DNA of 64,000 nt from Phyllobacterium brassicacearum (GCF_003010955.1 NZ_PGGO01000010.1:1-64000), one strand, 5' to 3'; positions 45,162 to 54,823 are shown, numbered from the stretch's first letter. Made by a program: numbers and translations. The notes: a model not told the origin generated them from the sequence alone.

Positions 45162-46613
45162 TTAATGCCGGGGTCCAGACATGGTTCCGCGGCCTTCGCT
45201 CCAGGTCGAATGTGAAGATCTCATCGATTGTGGAGCAACAGTTTGGACAGCTCGAAGCGCAGCAAGATATTCATTTTGCCATCGCTGGACATCATACTCG
45301 GAAATCTGGCTCAAAAGGTTTCGATGCCGCGCTCTGCGCTCCTCCATCGACATCGTTGCGGCTCGCCTTATGGCTTGCGCAACTTCGTTTATGTCATAGG
45401 GATTGACGATGAGGGCATCATTAAGTTGCTCAGCGGCGCCCGCAAACTTGGACAATATGAGAATTCCCGGATCCTCGGCATCCTGGGCAGCGATGTATTC
45501 CTTGGCCACCAGATTCATGCCATCGCGCAGTGGCGTGATAAGGCCAATGAGGCTGCAGCGAAACAACAATGCCAGCTTCTCGCGCTCTATGCTGCGGTTA
45601 ATGTACTGGATCGGAGCCCAATTGAAATCTGCATACTTGCCGTTGACAGCCCCTGTCAGCTGTTCCAGTTCAGCTCGAATATCGGCGTATGCGGTAACGT
45701 CTTCGCGTGAAGGCGACGCAATCTGCAGATATTCGGCGCGACCCAAATATTCGGGATAGGAATCAAGAAACTTCCTGAACGCTTTCATACGTTGCGGAAG
45801 ACCTTTGGAATAGTCCAGCCGGTCCGCAGAAATGACCTGAAAACGCTTGAGAAGACTGCGCCGCATGCGCTCGAGTTCAATCCCCTCGTCTCTCTCATGT
45901 GCCATAGCAGAGAATTGACCGGCGTCGACGCCGATCGGGAAATCTCCAATGCTGATTGTGCGCCCTTGCCACCTTATAAGATTCGGTGAGAGAAATTTTG
46001 CCTTGGAATGCTCCTTCAGATAGCGGCAAAAGTTTTGAACGTCGTTCTTTGTCTGGAACCCGATCAAGTCATATTGCAGGAGGCACTCACGCAACCATCC
46101 GTGACGCGGCACCGCCGAAAAGACATCAACGGATGGAAACGGTATGTGCAGGAAGAACCCAATCTTGTGCGCACTCCCCCGCCGCCGCAATTCGGATGCG
46201 AACGGAATGAGGTGATAATCATGCACCCAGATCAGATCATCGTTACGAAGATGGGAATGAATGGTGTCGGCAAACCTCCGGTTAACGGCGGCATAGTGTT
46301 TGGCAAACTCAGTTCGGTAATCCATCAGGTCGAGGCGATAATGAAACGACGGCCAGAGAACTTTGTTTGCAAATCCAAGATAGTAATTTTCATGTTCCTG
46401 CTCTGACAGCGACACTGTCAGGGAAGTTACATTGCCGTGGGTCGTCAATTGGGCGTTAGATGTTTCCGGCTTGTCGACGACCTCGCCGTTCCATCCCATC
46501 CACATTCCGCCACTGCTCTTAAGAGCATCGACAATGCCGACAGCAAGGCCCCCGGTTTGTGTTTTCGTCCCCAAATCGCCTGTACGATTTGAGACTACAA
46601 CCAGGCGTCCCAT
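45162..46613 (-). CDS. otsA: Trehalose-6-phosphate synthase OtsA
   Basis: A 483-residue GT20 enzyme: VVSNRTGDL, the donor-site HDYHLIPFA, the Arg-Lys pair in RLDYSKGLPQRMKAF, and TPLRDGMNLVAKEYIAAQ. It makes trehalose-6-phosphate from UDP-glucose and glucose-6-phosphate. All expected catalytic residues appear intact. It is divergent from otsB, with a shared 141-base region that contains a GGAAC-type stress promoter on its strand. The TreY-like gene follows in the same direction. Confidence 0.92.
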   Translation of the reverse strand: MGRLVVVSNRTGDLGTKTQTGGLAVGIVDALKSSGGMWMGWNGEVVDKPETSNAQLTTHGNVTSLTVSLSEQEHENYYLGFANKVLWPSFHYRLDLMDYRTEFAKHYAAVNRRFADTIHSHLRNDDLIWVHDYHLIPFASELRRRGSAHKIGFFLHIPFPSVDVFSAVPRHGWLRECLLQYDLIGFQTKNDVQNFCRYLKEHSKAKFLSPNLIRWQGRTISIGDFPIGVDAGQFSAMAHERDEGIELERMRRSLLKRFQVISADRLDYSKGLPQRMKAFRKFLDSYPEYLGRAEYLQIASPSREDVTAYADIRAELEQLTGAVNGKYADFNWAPIQYINRSIEREKLALLFRCSLIGLITPLRDGMNLVAKEYIAAQDAEDPGILILSKFAGAAEQLNDALIVNPYDINEVAQAIRRAATMSMEERRARHRNLLSQISEYDVQRWQNEYLAALRAVQTVAPQSMRSSHSTWSEGRGTMSGPRH

Positions 46614-46646
46614 TTCAATGTCCCTTACTTCTCATGAGGTAGGTCT

Positions 46647-46671
46647 AACTTTTCGACAAAGCTTTTGTTCC
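46647..46671 (-). promoter_or_regulatory. EcfG-type general stress promoter upstream of otsA
   Basis: On the minus strand GGAAC (46671-46667) is followed after 16 bases by AGTT (46650-46647), close to the alphaproteobacterial EcfG/RpoE2 consensus GGAAC-N16/17-CGTT with one mismatch in the -10 element. It ends 33 bases before the otsA ATG, a suitable distance for transcription start and leader. General-stress control of trehalose synthesis fits known rhizobial biology; the assignment is by motif only. Confidence 0.45.
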
Positions 46672-46754
46672 AAGAAATTTTACAAAAGTGTTGATCGACC
46701 GGGGGCAACGGGGTCACAATTCGTTCGAACGAGAAAGAGCGAAATCACGTAAAA

Positions 46755-47516
46755 ATGAATGAAATCAATGAGACACTTCCTACCGATCTGACATCATGCG
46801 CCGTCTTCCTCGACATTGATGGCACCTTGATTGATATCGCAGAAACGCCTGATCAAGTGATTGTGCCGCATCATTTGCCGGAACAACTCGCCAAAGTTTC
46901 GCTAAGACTGAATGGAGCTCTGGCACTCATCAGCGGACGCTCGATCGGTTCGATTGATGAGCTGTTCGCTCCTTTCCGGTTTCCCGCTGCGGGATTGCAC
47001 GGGACGGAAATACGAACTCAGCAAGGTGGCGAAATTGAATGCGATATCGTTGACGAGGGTTATCTATCCAGTGCGCGGCAACATCTTGAACGGCTCGCGA
47101 AACAATGGCCCGGCCTCATTGTCGAAGATAAGGATGTCGCAATAGCGGTCCATTACCGGCGGGTCCCGGAGGCAGCGGAGCATGTTGATCGCGTCGTCGA
47201 AAGCGTACTCCTCGAACTTGGCAGCGGCTGGACGCGACAGGACGGCAAAATGGTCGTCGAAGTCCATCCGAGTGCGTCGAACAAGGGGGCGGCCATAGAG
47301 AAACTGATGAGCGCCGTACCATTCAAGGGCCGCCACCCCATCGCTGTGGGCGACGACCTCACAGACGAAAGAATGTTTGAATTCGTCAATGGAAAATCCG
47401 GTCGGTCGATCAAGGTTGGCGCATCATCTCATGCAAGCGTCGCAAATTTCGCTGTGGAATCGGCTGCAAGAGTGCGGGACTGGATTTCCCGACTTGCGAA
47501 AGCTAACCTGGACTGA
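46755..47516 (+). CDS. otsB: Trehalose-6-phosphate phosphatase OtsB
   Basis: A 253-residue HAD-family phosphatase with motif I VFLDIDGTLIDI, the nucleophile Asp being the first of DIDGT, motif II LISGRS, a Lys in ASNKGAAIEKLM and motif IV VGDDLTDERMF. It removes phosphate from trehalose-6-phosphate to give trehalose, completing the OtsAB route. It is divergent from otsA. A strong hairpin follows the stop codon. Confidence 0.92.
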   Translation: MNEINETLPTDLTSCAVFLDIDGTLIDIAETPDQVIVPHHLPEQLAKVSLRLNGALALISGRSIGSIDELFAPFRFPAAGLHGTEIRTQQGGEIECDIVDEGYLSSARQHLERLAKQWPGLIVEDKDVAIAVHYRRVPEAAEHVDRVVESVLLELGSGWTRQDGKMVVEVHPSASNKGAAIEKLMSAVPFKGRHPIAVGDDLTDERMFEFVNGKSGRSIKVGASSHASVANFAVESAARVRDWISRLAKANLD

Positions 47517-47520
47517 AGGA

Positions 47521-47551
47521 CGGGAAGCCGCCGGGTTCCAGCGGCTTCCCG
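47521..47551. terminator. Hairpin between convergent otsB and PRC-barrel genes
   Basis: An 11-base GC-rich perfect stem (47521-47531 with 47541-47551) encloses a 9-base loop, five bases after the otsB stop. No long T tract follows on either strand. Placed between convergent genes, it most likely acts as a bidirectional terminator or RNA 3'-end stabiliser. Confidence 0.6.
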
Positions 47552-47563
47552 GATCATTGTCGA

Positions 47564-48112
47564 TCATTTCGGTGCATCCGGCACAGCCGGTGCGGACGTT
47601 GAGCCAGTCTTCATCGGATCGGCAATACCATCTGTGAAATTAGCCGATCTTTCAAATGAAGGAGCGGCGTTCAGCTGATCCTTGGTCGTGTTCAAGACCA
47701 GCCAGCTGTTACCGTCGCTTCGTATCGAAAGTTTGAGCTGGTCCGGGGCAACGGCCACATCTTTCTGGCCAACGCCGAGGAACCCGCCAACCCCGATCAC
47801 TGCTGCCTGAACCATACCGTCAGGTCCAATGACTAGATCGTTGAGCTTTCCTATGGTCTCTGCATTGTCACCGTCACCACTATAGACGGACTTACCAAGG
47901 AATCCCGAGGCCAAAATCTGCCCTTCCGAAGCCGTGGTCATAGCCGATGCATCTGGTGCAGCGGGCATCGTACCTGTGGAAGGCTTGAACAATTCCTTGT
48001 TGGTTACGGTCAAGGGCGCGGGGGTTTCAGCGGGCGCCGGAGCCGTTTGAGCCAAGGCTGTCCCGGACATCAGCGCTACACATGCTGCAGTCGCAATCAG
48101 ATTCTTCATCAT
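47564..48112 (-). CDS. Secreted PRC-barrel domain protein
   Basis: A 182-residue protein. A clear signal peptide (NLIATAACVALMSGTALAQ, cleavage after residue 22) is followed by a Pro/Ala/Thr-rich linker and a PRC-barrel (ASGFLGKSVYSGDGDNAETIGKLNDLVIGPDG, then AAVIGVGGFLGVGQKDVAVA). Such proteins are stress-induced in many rhizobia and sit in the periplasm or cell surface. The ATG at 48112 is preceded by AAGGAG at nine bases. Upstream lies an EcfG-like promoter. Exact function unknown. Confidence 0.82.
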   Translation of the reverse strand: MMKNLIATAACVALMSGTALAQTAPAPAETPAPLTVTNKELFKPSTGTMPAAPDASAMTTASEGQILASGFLGKSVYSGDGDNAETIGKLNDLVIGPDGMVQAAVIGVGGFLGVGQKDVAVAPDQLKLSIRSDGNSWLVLNTTKDQLNAAPSFERSANFTDGIADPMKTGSTSAPAVPDAPK

Positions 48113-48175
48113 GGTGCGTACTCCTTCGTTCACAACGAGAATTTTCAAAACGGTTGAAATTCTCCTTGTTATTTC

Positions 48176-48200
48176 AACAAAAAGAACGCGATTCGGTTCC
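48176..48200 (-). promoter_or_regulatory. EcfG-type stress promoter upstream of the PRC-barrel gene
   Basis: On the minus strand GGAAC (48200-48196) is followed after 16 bases by TGTT (48179-48176), matching GGAAC-N16/17-CGTT except for one base. Transcription would start about 55 bases before the ATG at 48112. PRC-barrel genes are common members of the alphaproteobacterial general stress regulon, which supports the motif. Confidence 0.5.
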
Positions 48201-48420
48201 AAAAAAGTTGTGAAATTCAGTAAGAGGAATTGGTTCTGCGTTATTAATTTTGTTCGCTTTTTTACCGCGAGAGGCAGCGCAACCGCCCTGCTATCATCGA
48301 GCTGTCATGCTTCTGGAGTACGCGTCCGGAGCGTATTCGGGCCGATCATTTTCCGGATGGACTTCTTTCTGAATCACCCTAGGCTGCCGCGATTATGCGT
48401 AACTCTAGAAGGAGTTGTCT

Positions 48421-50409
48421 GTGTCTTCCATCGTCGATTTGCATCCGATTTCGCGCCGTTCCCTGCTCAGCGGCATGGTTGCGACCTCTGCTCTTGTGCT
48501 GTTGCATCCATTCTCGGTCCGCGCAGCGGCCAATCAAGCGCATCTGCGGCTCATGGAAACGACGGATATCCACGTCAACGTTTTCCCGTATGACTACTAT
48601 GCTGACAAGCCGAACGACACGATGGGCCTTGCGCGTACGGCAGCTATCATCGATTCCATCCGCGCCGAGGCCAACAACTCACTCCTGATCGACAACGGCG
48701 ATTTCCTCCAAGGTAACCCTATGGGAGACTACATGGCCTATGAGCGGGGCATGAAGGAAGGTGATATCCATCCTGTCATCAAGGCCATGAACGTGCTCGG
48801 CTACGACGTTGGAACCCTGGGCAACCACGAGTTCAATTACGGTCTCGACTATATGTTCAAGGTTGTTGGCGGCTCGAATTTTCCGTATATATGCGCCAAT
48901 TTGACGAAGGGCCAGCTTGCCTCGGATCCGAAGCGGGACGATCTCTTCTTCAAGCCGTATGTCATCGTCGAACGCAAAATCAGGGACGGTGCCGGGACAG
49001 AAAGTCTAATCAAGATTGGCTTTATTGGCTTCGTTCCACCACAGATCATGCTGTGGGATATCAAGAACCTTGAGGGCAAAGCGCAGACCCGGGATATCGT
49101 CGAGGCCGCCAAGGCCTGGGTGCCGGCCATGAAAGAAGACGGAGCCGATATCGTCGTCGCTCTATCTCACTCCGGCATCGATGGGGCTGCACCGACAGAG
49201 CGCATGGAAAACGCCTCGCTTTATCTTGCCGGTATCGACGGCATCGACGCGATCTTCACCGGGCACCAGCACCTGGTCTTCCCCGGCCCCAAGAGCTGGG
49301 ATGGCATCGCGAATGCAGATCCGCTGAAGGGGACGCTCTCCGGCAAGCCCACAGTCATGGCCGGTTTTTGGGGCTCGCATCTTGGCCTCATCGACTTGCT
49401 GCTCGAAAGGGACGGGAATAGCTGGAAGATCGCAGATTTCACCGCTGAAGCCCGTTCGATTTATCACCGGGATGACAAGAAGAAGGTCGTTGCCGATGTC
49501 GCGGACAAGCAAGAAGTGATAGAGGCCGCCAAAGCGGAGCACCAGGCGACGCTCACCTATGTTCGCACGCCGGTCGGCAAGACCTCAGCCCCGCTCTATT
49601 CCTACTTCTCACTCGTCGCAGACGACCCTTCAGTCCAGGTCGTTTCTCAGGCACAGACCTGGTATATCAAGAGCATGCTGAAGGACACGGAATACAAGAA
49701 CCTGCCTGTCCTTTCTGCGGCAGCACCCTTCAAGGCCGGCGGTCGTGGCGGAGCTGACTATTATACAGACGTACCCGCTGGCGATATCGCCATCAAGAAC
49801 GTCGCCGACCTCTACCTTTACCCCAACACGGTTCAGGCAGTTGTTATCACCGGAAATCAGGTGAAGAACTGGTTGGAAATGTCGGCCGGTATGTTCAATC
49901 AGATCGACGCGGGCTCCAGGGATGCTACTCTCCTCAATACTGACTTTCCGTCATATAATTTTGACGTTATCGACGGGGTAACCTACGAGATCGACCTGTC
50001 GCAACCGCGCAAATACGACAATGACGGACAGACGATCAATCCGCATTCAAACCGTATCCAGAAGCTGCAATTCGACGGCAAACCCATTGACCCGTCGCAG
50101 AAATTTGTGGTGGTGACGAACAATTATCGTGCAGGTGGCGGCGGCAAATTTCCGGAAATCGCCTCCGATAAGGTGGTATTCGTGGCTCCGGACACAAACC
50201 GCGATGTCATCGTGCGCTATATCATCGAAGAAGGCACAATCAATCCATCTGCCGACAGCAACTGGGGGTTCAAACCTCTGCCAGGCACCACTGCAGTTTT
50301 CGAAAGTGGCCCAAAGGCAAAGCAGTACCTTGCCGCGGTGAAAGGCGTAAAAATCGAAGAAGCCGGCGACGGCACGGAAGGGTTCGCCTTGTTCCGGCTC
50401 GTCCTCTGA
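48421..50409 (+). CDS. cpdB: 2',3'-cyclic-nucleotide 2'-phosphodiesterase/3'-nucleotidase CpdB
   Basis: A 662-residue periplasmic phosphoesterase. The Tat signal is SRRSLLSGMVATSALVLLHPF with the twin Arg near residues 11-12. The metallophosphatase domain has METTDIHVNVFPYDYY, LIDNGDFLQGNP, TLGNHEFNYGLDY and FTGHQHLVFPGP; the C-terminal 5'-nucleotidase domain has YRAGGGGKFPEI. It scavenges nucleotides outside the cytoplasm. I chose GTG 48421 because GGAG ends six bases before it; a TTG at 48415 directly abuts the site and is unlikely. Confidence 0.9.
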   Translation: MSSIVDLHPISRRSLLSGMVATSALVLLHPFSVRAAANQAHLRLMETTDIHVNVFPYDYYADKPNDTMGLARTAAIIDSIRAEANNSLLIDNGDFLQGNPMGDYMAYERGMKEGDIHPVIKAMNVLGYDVGTLGNHEFNYGLDYMFKVVGGSNFPYICANLTKGQLASDPKRDDLFFKPYVIVERKIRDGAGTESLIKIGFIGFVPPQIMLWDIKNLEGKAQTRDIVEAAKAWVPAMKEDGADIVVALSHSGIDGAAPTERMENASLYLAGIDGIDAIFTGHQHLVFPGPKSWDGIANADPLKGTLSGKPTVMAGFWGSHLGLIDLLLERDGNSWKIADFTAEARSIYHRDDKKKVVADVADKQEVIEAAKAEHQATLTYVRTPVGKTSAPLYSYFSLVADDPSVQVVSQAQTWYIKSMLKDTEYKNLPVLSAAAPFKAGGRGGADYYTDVPAGDIAIKNVADLYLYPNTVQAVVITGNQVKNWLEMSAGMFNQIDAGSRDATLLNTDFPSYNFDVIDGVTYEIDLSQPRKYDNDGQTINPHSNRIQKLQFDGKPIDPSQKFVVVTNNYRAGGGGKFPEIASDKVVFVAPDTNRDVIVRYIIEEGTINPSADSNWGFKPLPGTTAVFESGPKAKQYLAAVKGVKIEEAGDGTEGFALFRLVL

Positions 50410-50530
50410 CTGCCGGTCGATAAACGCGTCGAATAGACTGGCGAAGGAGCTCAAAAATACCGGCAGCTACATTCCCTGTGTTATAGTTGTCTCAAGAGGG
50501 GACAAAAACAAACACCGGCAGGAGTGGGAC

Positions 50531-53500
50531 ATGCCGCGCGAAGTTTCGGTCAGTAATACTGGACAACCACCCAAGTCTTCCCGGCGCAAGGGGCGCGCGT
50601 CTGAAGATGGCAGCGAAAGAAGGATCGTAACGGCTCTTTGCTATGATCTGGTGGGATCAACCAATCTTTTCCAACTCCTGGACATCGAAGACTACCAGGA
50701 ACTGATTGCGGCGTTTCAGCGGGCAGCAAGGCAAGCCATCATTTCGCGCTCCGGCATCGTTCAGGTCGAAGCCGGAGACGGTGGTGTTGCGTTATTCCCG
50801 ATACAACTCGGCGCGAAAGATGCCGCGTCACTCGCTATCAGAGCAGGTTTGGATATCGTTGAAGCCTGCCAGCGCGTCGGTATGGAGGCCAAGCGTGATG
50901 ATCTGCATGTTCGCATCGGCATAGCGACATCGATCGCGCTGTTCCACGAGACGCATAAGGAAAATTGGGCGCAAGAGCCGGTGACCGGCGCTGCATTGGC
51001 CTTGGCCACCCGGCTGGAGTCCATCGCTGCTCCAGACAGCGTTTTGGTATCTCAAGAAACGCGTAATCTCGCAGGCAGGTCGCATGCTTTCATCTTTCAG
51101 GGTAGCAGGCTGCTAAAGGGCTTTGCCGAGCCCGAGAAAATTTGGCGCGCCGTTGCACACAAGCGGGAAGTGGATCGATTTTATGCTTTTGGGCGACTTG
51201 GTGGACCGTTCATTGGCCGGGAACGTGAGCTGAGTTCCATCGCACGCTTAAGGAAGATGGCCCTTGCCGGGCACGGGCAAGTTCTATCGATCGAGGGGAA
51301 TCCCGGCATCGGAAAGTCGCGCCTGTTGCGTGAAATTCGCAAAACGACGCGCGATCAACGAGCAGGATCGTTCTTCTTTCAATGCTCACCCGGTGGAATA
51401 CGCTCGACCCTGCACCCTTTGTTGCACAGCTTTCCCGGCGTCATGTCCGGCGCAGGCGGGCAGTCACAGTTGACGGCCTCAGCTGTAGCAACCCAGTTTA
51501 AGCGTCACGGCATACACGATGACGAGGTCATAGAGATCTTCTCATATTTGCTCGGCGTTCCGGAACGAAACCAATCCTTGTCAAACAGCGATCCCCAAGC
51601 AGTCCGGGAAAGAGCCCGCCACGCTGTGTTTCGTGCGTTGCAGGCAATGTGCCGAGAGGGGCCGATTATCCTCTCGATCGAGGATATTCACTGGATCGAT
51701 CCCACATCCCAGGACCTTTTGATCGAAGCCGCCAGGGTAATCCACCAGCTTCCAGCCCTTCTCATCGTCACCTCGCGTCATGGTTCGCCGCTCGAGTGGC
51801 TGGATGCGTCAAAGGCAACGCGCATTTCATTGGAGCCATTTGACAGTGAGGAAACAAAAATCGCGATCAGGACACGGTGGCCGGAGCACCGGCTGGCCAT
51901 GCTTCCTGATCTCTTTGACGTGACAGAACGGATATCGGGGGGAATCCCACTCTTCATCGAGGAGATCTGCCAGTGGGTTTCGGAAAGCATTGGGACCGAA
52001 TCGATGAAAATGTCGGGAACTGTCTCATCCACCCATATCTCGGCCTTCGAAAGCATCCTCGATGCACGGCTCCAACATTTCGGCTCCGCCCGAGAGCTGG
52101 TTCGAGCCGGATCGGTTGCAGGGGACCGGTTCACACTTCCCTTGCTGCGCTCATTGCTGCCGGACTTCGGAAAGAAATCCCTGGCAAGTGCGGCCGACAC
52201 GCTGTGCGAGACAGGATTTCTTACAAGAATCAGAGTTGGCGGGAGAACGACCTATAGTTTCCGGCACTCGCTGATTCAGGAGACCATCTACGATTCACTG
52301 CTACGCAAACAACGCCAGATATTGCATCGAAGACTGTTTGCCGCCGTAAACGAAAATCGCGAAACCGGTGCCTGGATCGATACCGGCGCGCTCGCGGAAC
52401 ATGCCGAGCGAGCGGGCCTCCTGGAGAGTGCCGCCGAGCTATTCGTCAAGGCTGGGAAGGAATGTTCAAGCCGGTCAGCAATGATTGAGGCCCGTCAGCA
52501 TCTCGAACATGCGTTGGTGCTGTGCGACCAGTTGAGTGACGGCAGAGCGGTCGAGTCGTTACAACTCTCGGCGCTGACAGCGCTTGGTCCGGTATTGACC
52601 GGACTGGTGGGATTGAACTCCCCGCCCGCCCGCAAACTATATGAAGACGGTGTGGCGATCGCCCGTCGCCAGCCGATGGAAGATCAATCCAGGTGGTTCC
52701 CCATTTATTGGGGCTGGTGGCTTACCGGTTCAGATTTTCGCATCATGCATGACCGTGCTCTGCAGGTTCGGACGATGATGTCGGGAGTCGAAGATCCGGA
52801 GATAAGGCTCCAGGTCAATCATTGCATCTGGGCAATAGCTTTCAATATAGGCAATCATCGCGAGACACAGGACGCAATCACAGCGGGTCTGGCGCTCTAT
52901 GATGAGGGCGTAGCAAAAACGAGCCGCATCCTGTATGGCGGACATGATGCCAAGGTCTGTGGTCTTGGACAGCTCGCACTCTCCCTGTGGCTGACGGGGC
53001 AGGTGAAGGCCTCGGACCAGGCTTTGTCAAAAATGGTCGCTTTCGTTGATCGGATTTCTCATGCTCCCAGCAAGGCGCATTCGCTCGACACGGAAGCCGT
53101 GTCGGCATTCTACCGGGACGACTACAAGCGCCTTGCCGACATTTCGGAACGGATGATGGATTTTGCAAAGAAGCATGAGATGCAAACTCTGTCTGGTCTT
53201 TCGCTTCTCTTTGGCGGCTGGGCCCGAGCACACCGCGGTGATCTCCCTGGAGGTCATGAGATGTTCCGCGATGGGCTATCGCTCTTGAAGCAGCTGGGAG
53301 CTGTCATCGATCTTCCCATTTATCTGTTCATGCATGCCACGATCCTCGGTCTGGCAGGTCAGCCTGAGCTCGCAACCAAGGTTGCAAATGAAGCAATCGA
53401 CAATGCCCGGGAAACCGGACACGCCTACTGGCTCGCCGAGCTATACCGTTGCCGCGCCGTTGTTAATGCACAAGGAAAGGCACCAACGGATAGCATCGCT

Positions 53501-53608
53501 GCAGATTTGCGTTCAGCTCATGCAATTGCGCAAGAACAGCAGGCGAAAACGCTCGTGCAGCGAGCCAAACACACAATCCAGGAGCTCGGGGGCGCCATTG
53601 AGCTCTGA
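50531..53608 (+). CDS. Class III cyclase-domain / AAA ATPase / helical-repeat signalling protein
   Basis: A 1025-residue protein. Residues about 30-195 form a class III nucleotide cyclase domain: TALCYDLVGSTNLF with Asp39 and VEAGDGGVALF with the second metal Asp. An AAA/STAND ATPase follows: FIGRERELSSI, Walker A IEGNPGIGKSRLL near residue 256, Walker B ILSIEDIHWIDPTS near 380. The C-terminal 450 residues look like TPR-type helical repeats. Such proteins couple an input to ATP-dependent signalling; cyclase activity is plausible but unproven. The gene is the first of the set and its last bases overlap the TTG start of the YcaO gene, so it is part of the same operon. AGGAG lies before ATG 50531. 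Confidence 0.8.
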   Translation: MPREVSVSNTGQPPKSSRRKGRASEDGSERRIVTALCYDLVGSTNLFQLLDIEDYQELIAAFQRAARQAIISRSGIVQVEAGDGGVALFPIQLGAKDAASLAIRAGLDIVEACQRVGMEAKRDDLHVRIGIATSIALFHETHKENWAQEPVTGAALALATRLESIAAPDSVLVSQETRNLAGRSHAFIFQGSRLLKGFAEPEKIWRAVAHKREVDRFYAFGRLGGPFIGRERELSSIARLRKMALAGHGQVLSIEGNPGIGKSRLLREIRKTTRDQRAGSFFFQCSPGGIRSTLHPLLHSFPGVMSGAGGQSQLTASAVATQFKRHGIHDDEVIEIFSYLLGVPERNQSLSNSDPQAVRERARHAVFRALQAMCREGPIILSIEDIHWIDPTSQDLLIEAARVIHQLPALLIVTSRHGSPLEWLDASKATRISLEPFDSEETKIAIRTRWPEHRLAMLPDLFDVTERISGGIPLFIEEICQWVSESIGTESMKMSGTVSSTHISAFESILDARLQHFGSARELVRAGSVAGDRFTLPLLRSLLPDFGKKSLASAADTLCETGFLTRIRVGGRTTYSFRHSLIQETIYDSLLRKQRQILHRRLFAAVNENRETGAWIDTGALAEHAERAGLLESAAELFVKAGKECSSRSAMIEARQHLEHALVLCDQLSDGRAVESLQLSALTALGPVLTGLVGLNSPPARKLYEDGVAIARRQPMEDQSRWFPIYWGWWLTGSDFRIMHDRALQVRTMMSGVEDPEIRLQVNHCIWAIAFNIGNHRETQDAITAGLALYDEGVAKTSRILYGGHDAKVCGLGQLALSLWLTGQVKASDQALSKMVAFVDRISHAPSKAHSLDTEAVSAFYRDDYKRLADISERMMDFAKKHEMQTLSGLSLLFGGWARAHRGDLPGGHEMFRDGLSLLKQLGAVIDLPIYLFMHATILGLAGQPELATKVANEAIDNARETGHAYWLAELYRCRAVVNAQGKAPTDSIAADLRSAHAIAQEQQAKTLVQRAKHTIQELGGAIEL

Positions 53609-54815
53609 TCGGACGCACCTGACAACAGATAACCCGTCGGATGATGGAATCCTCAACGATCTTTGCGGCGCAATAGCTTCAGATCTGCCTCTCCCCCGGC
53701 AAATGTGCTCCGAAGAAATCCAACATTGCTTTCGCGCAATTCTGCCGCTCTGCAGACAAGCCCAAATAACCCGGCTGGCGGACATCACCGGTCTTGACCG
53801 GATTGGCCTCCCTGTGGTTCAGGCCGTTCGACCGGCTGCCCTTTCTGAGGTCACTTCACTTGGGCGCGGTCTTTCCAAGACAGAAGCTGCTGTCGGAGCC
53901 ATTATGGAATCGCTTGAGCGCTTCTATGCTGAACGAATACCGTCACATCGTGTTTTTCTCGCAACCGCTGACGAGTTGAGTGTACCAGACAAGCTCTTCA
54001 GGAATTTGGTCCTGCCGCATTGTAAAGATTGGCGCACGAATACTATCCCATGGATCAATGGGGTGAATGTAGCCACTGGTCATGTCCAACCGATTCCATT
54101 GGAACTCGTTCACACTTGCTATACCGATCCGCCACCCCCTTACGACGGGGTCTTCATACGCACGACAACCGGTCTTGCCTGCCACACCACCCTTTATGCA
54201 GCGTTCTTGCATGGACTGTTTGAATGTATCGAACGGGACGCTCTGGCTCGGGCATTTGCGACCCATGGATTTTTTGATCATATGCGGCTTGCACCCGTTG
54301 GCTTGGGCGACGCTGTCGATCACATCATCACGCTCGCAGCAGAATGGGGCATCTCACTTGGATTATGGTACGCCCCCTCTCCTGCGAAGGTTCCCGTAGT
54401 CTGGTGTCAGGCAATTGAAACCGGTCCCGGCGAACCGATCCTTGCGCTTCCAACTGAGGGGTATTCGGCAGGATCAACGCTCGCGATTGCTACCCTGAGT
54501 GCAGTTCTTGAAGCTCTGGCAACGCGGGCTGGAGCGATATCAGGCGCGCGTGACGATCAAACCAGGGAACACTATCGGAAAAGGACCGACGCCAATGTTG
54601 CGAAAGCCCGTCAGCTTATTCTTGGCCAGTCGTCCTTCAAACAGAGCGTGACGCCCGACTGGCTTGCCGTTCCCAGCATTTCCTCTCTTATCGATCGAGT
54701 TGTAAGTAGCCTCGGACCCGTGCTGGCGGTTTTATTAGGTACGGATACGGCAACGGGCGTGAAATGCGTGAGAACTGTTCTTCCCGGCGCCCTTCCCTTC
54801 TCTGTGCTGCGTTGA
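53598..54815 (+). CDS. YcaO-domain protein (cyclodehydratase/thioamidase family)
   Basis: A 405-residue YcaO enzyme. Diagnostic stretches are LGRGLSKTEAAVGAIMESLERFYAE, with the ATP/Mg-binding Glu residues, and LEALATRAGAISGARDDQTREHY near residue 310. YcaO enzymes use ATP to activate a peptide-backbone amide and install azoline or thioamide groups. TfuA encoded next door is the typical partner for thioamidation. A longer frame starts at 53334 inside the upstream gene, but the N-terminus there is non-homologous. The TTG at 53598 overlaps the upstream stop region and begins MSSDRTHLTTDN. No C-terminal PxPxP tail is seen. Confidence 0.82.
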   Translation: MSSDRTHLTTDNPSDDGILNDLCGAIASDLPLPRQMCSEEIQHCFRAILPLCRQAQITRLADITGLDRIGLPVVQAVRPAALSEVTSLGRGLSKTEAAVGAIMESLERFYAERIPSHRVFLATADELSVPDKLFRNLVLPHCKDWRTNTIPWINGVNVATGHVQPIPLELVHTCYTDPPPPYDGVFIRTTTGLACHTTLYAAFLHGLFECIERDALARAFATHGFFDHMRLAPVGLGDAVDHIITLAAEWGISLGLWYAPSPAKVPVVWCQAIETGPGEPILALPTEGYSAGSTLAIATLSAVLEALATRAGAISGARDDQTREHYRKRTDANVAKARQLILGQSSFKQSVTPDWLAVPSISSLIDRVVSSLGPVLAVLLGTDTATGVKCVRTVLPGALPFSVLR

Positions 54816-54823
54816 GGATAGAT

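Noticed and set aside
50485-50513. Imperfect repeat TTGTCTC / GGGACAA before the cyclase/AAA gene as an operator
   Set aside because: Only 6 of 7 arm positions match and the spacing is short; too weak to report as a site.
53334-53597. N-terminal extension of YcaO from an ATG at 53334
   Set aside because: It lies entirely inside the upstream cyclase/AAA gene in another frame and is non-homologous; the TTG at 53598 gives the family N-terminus.
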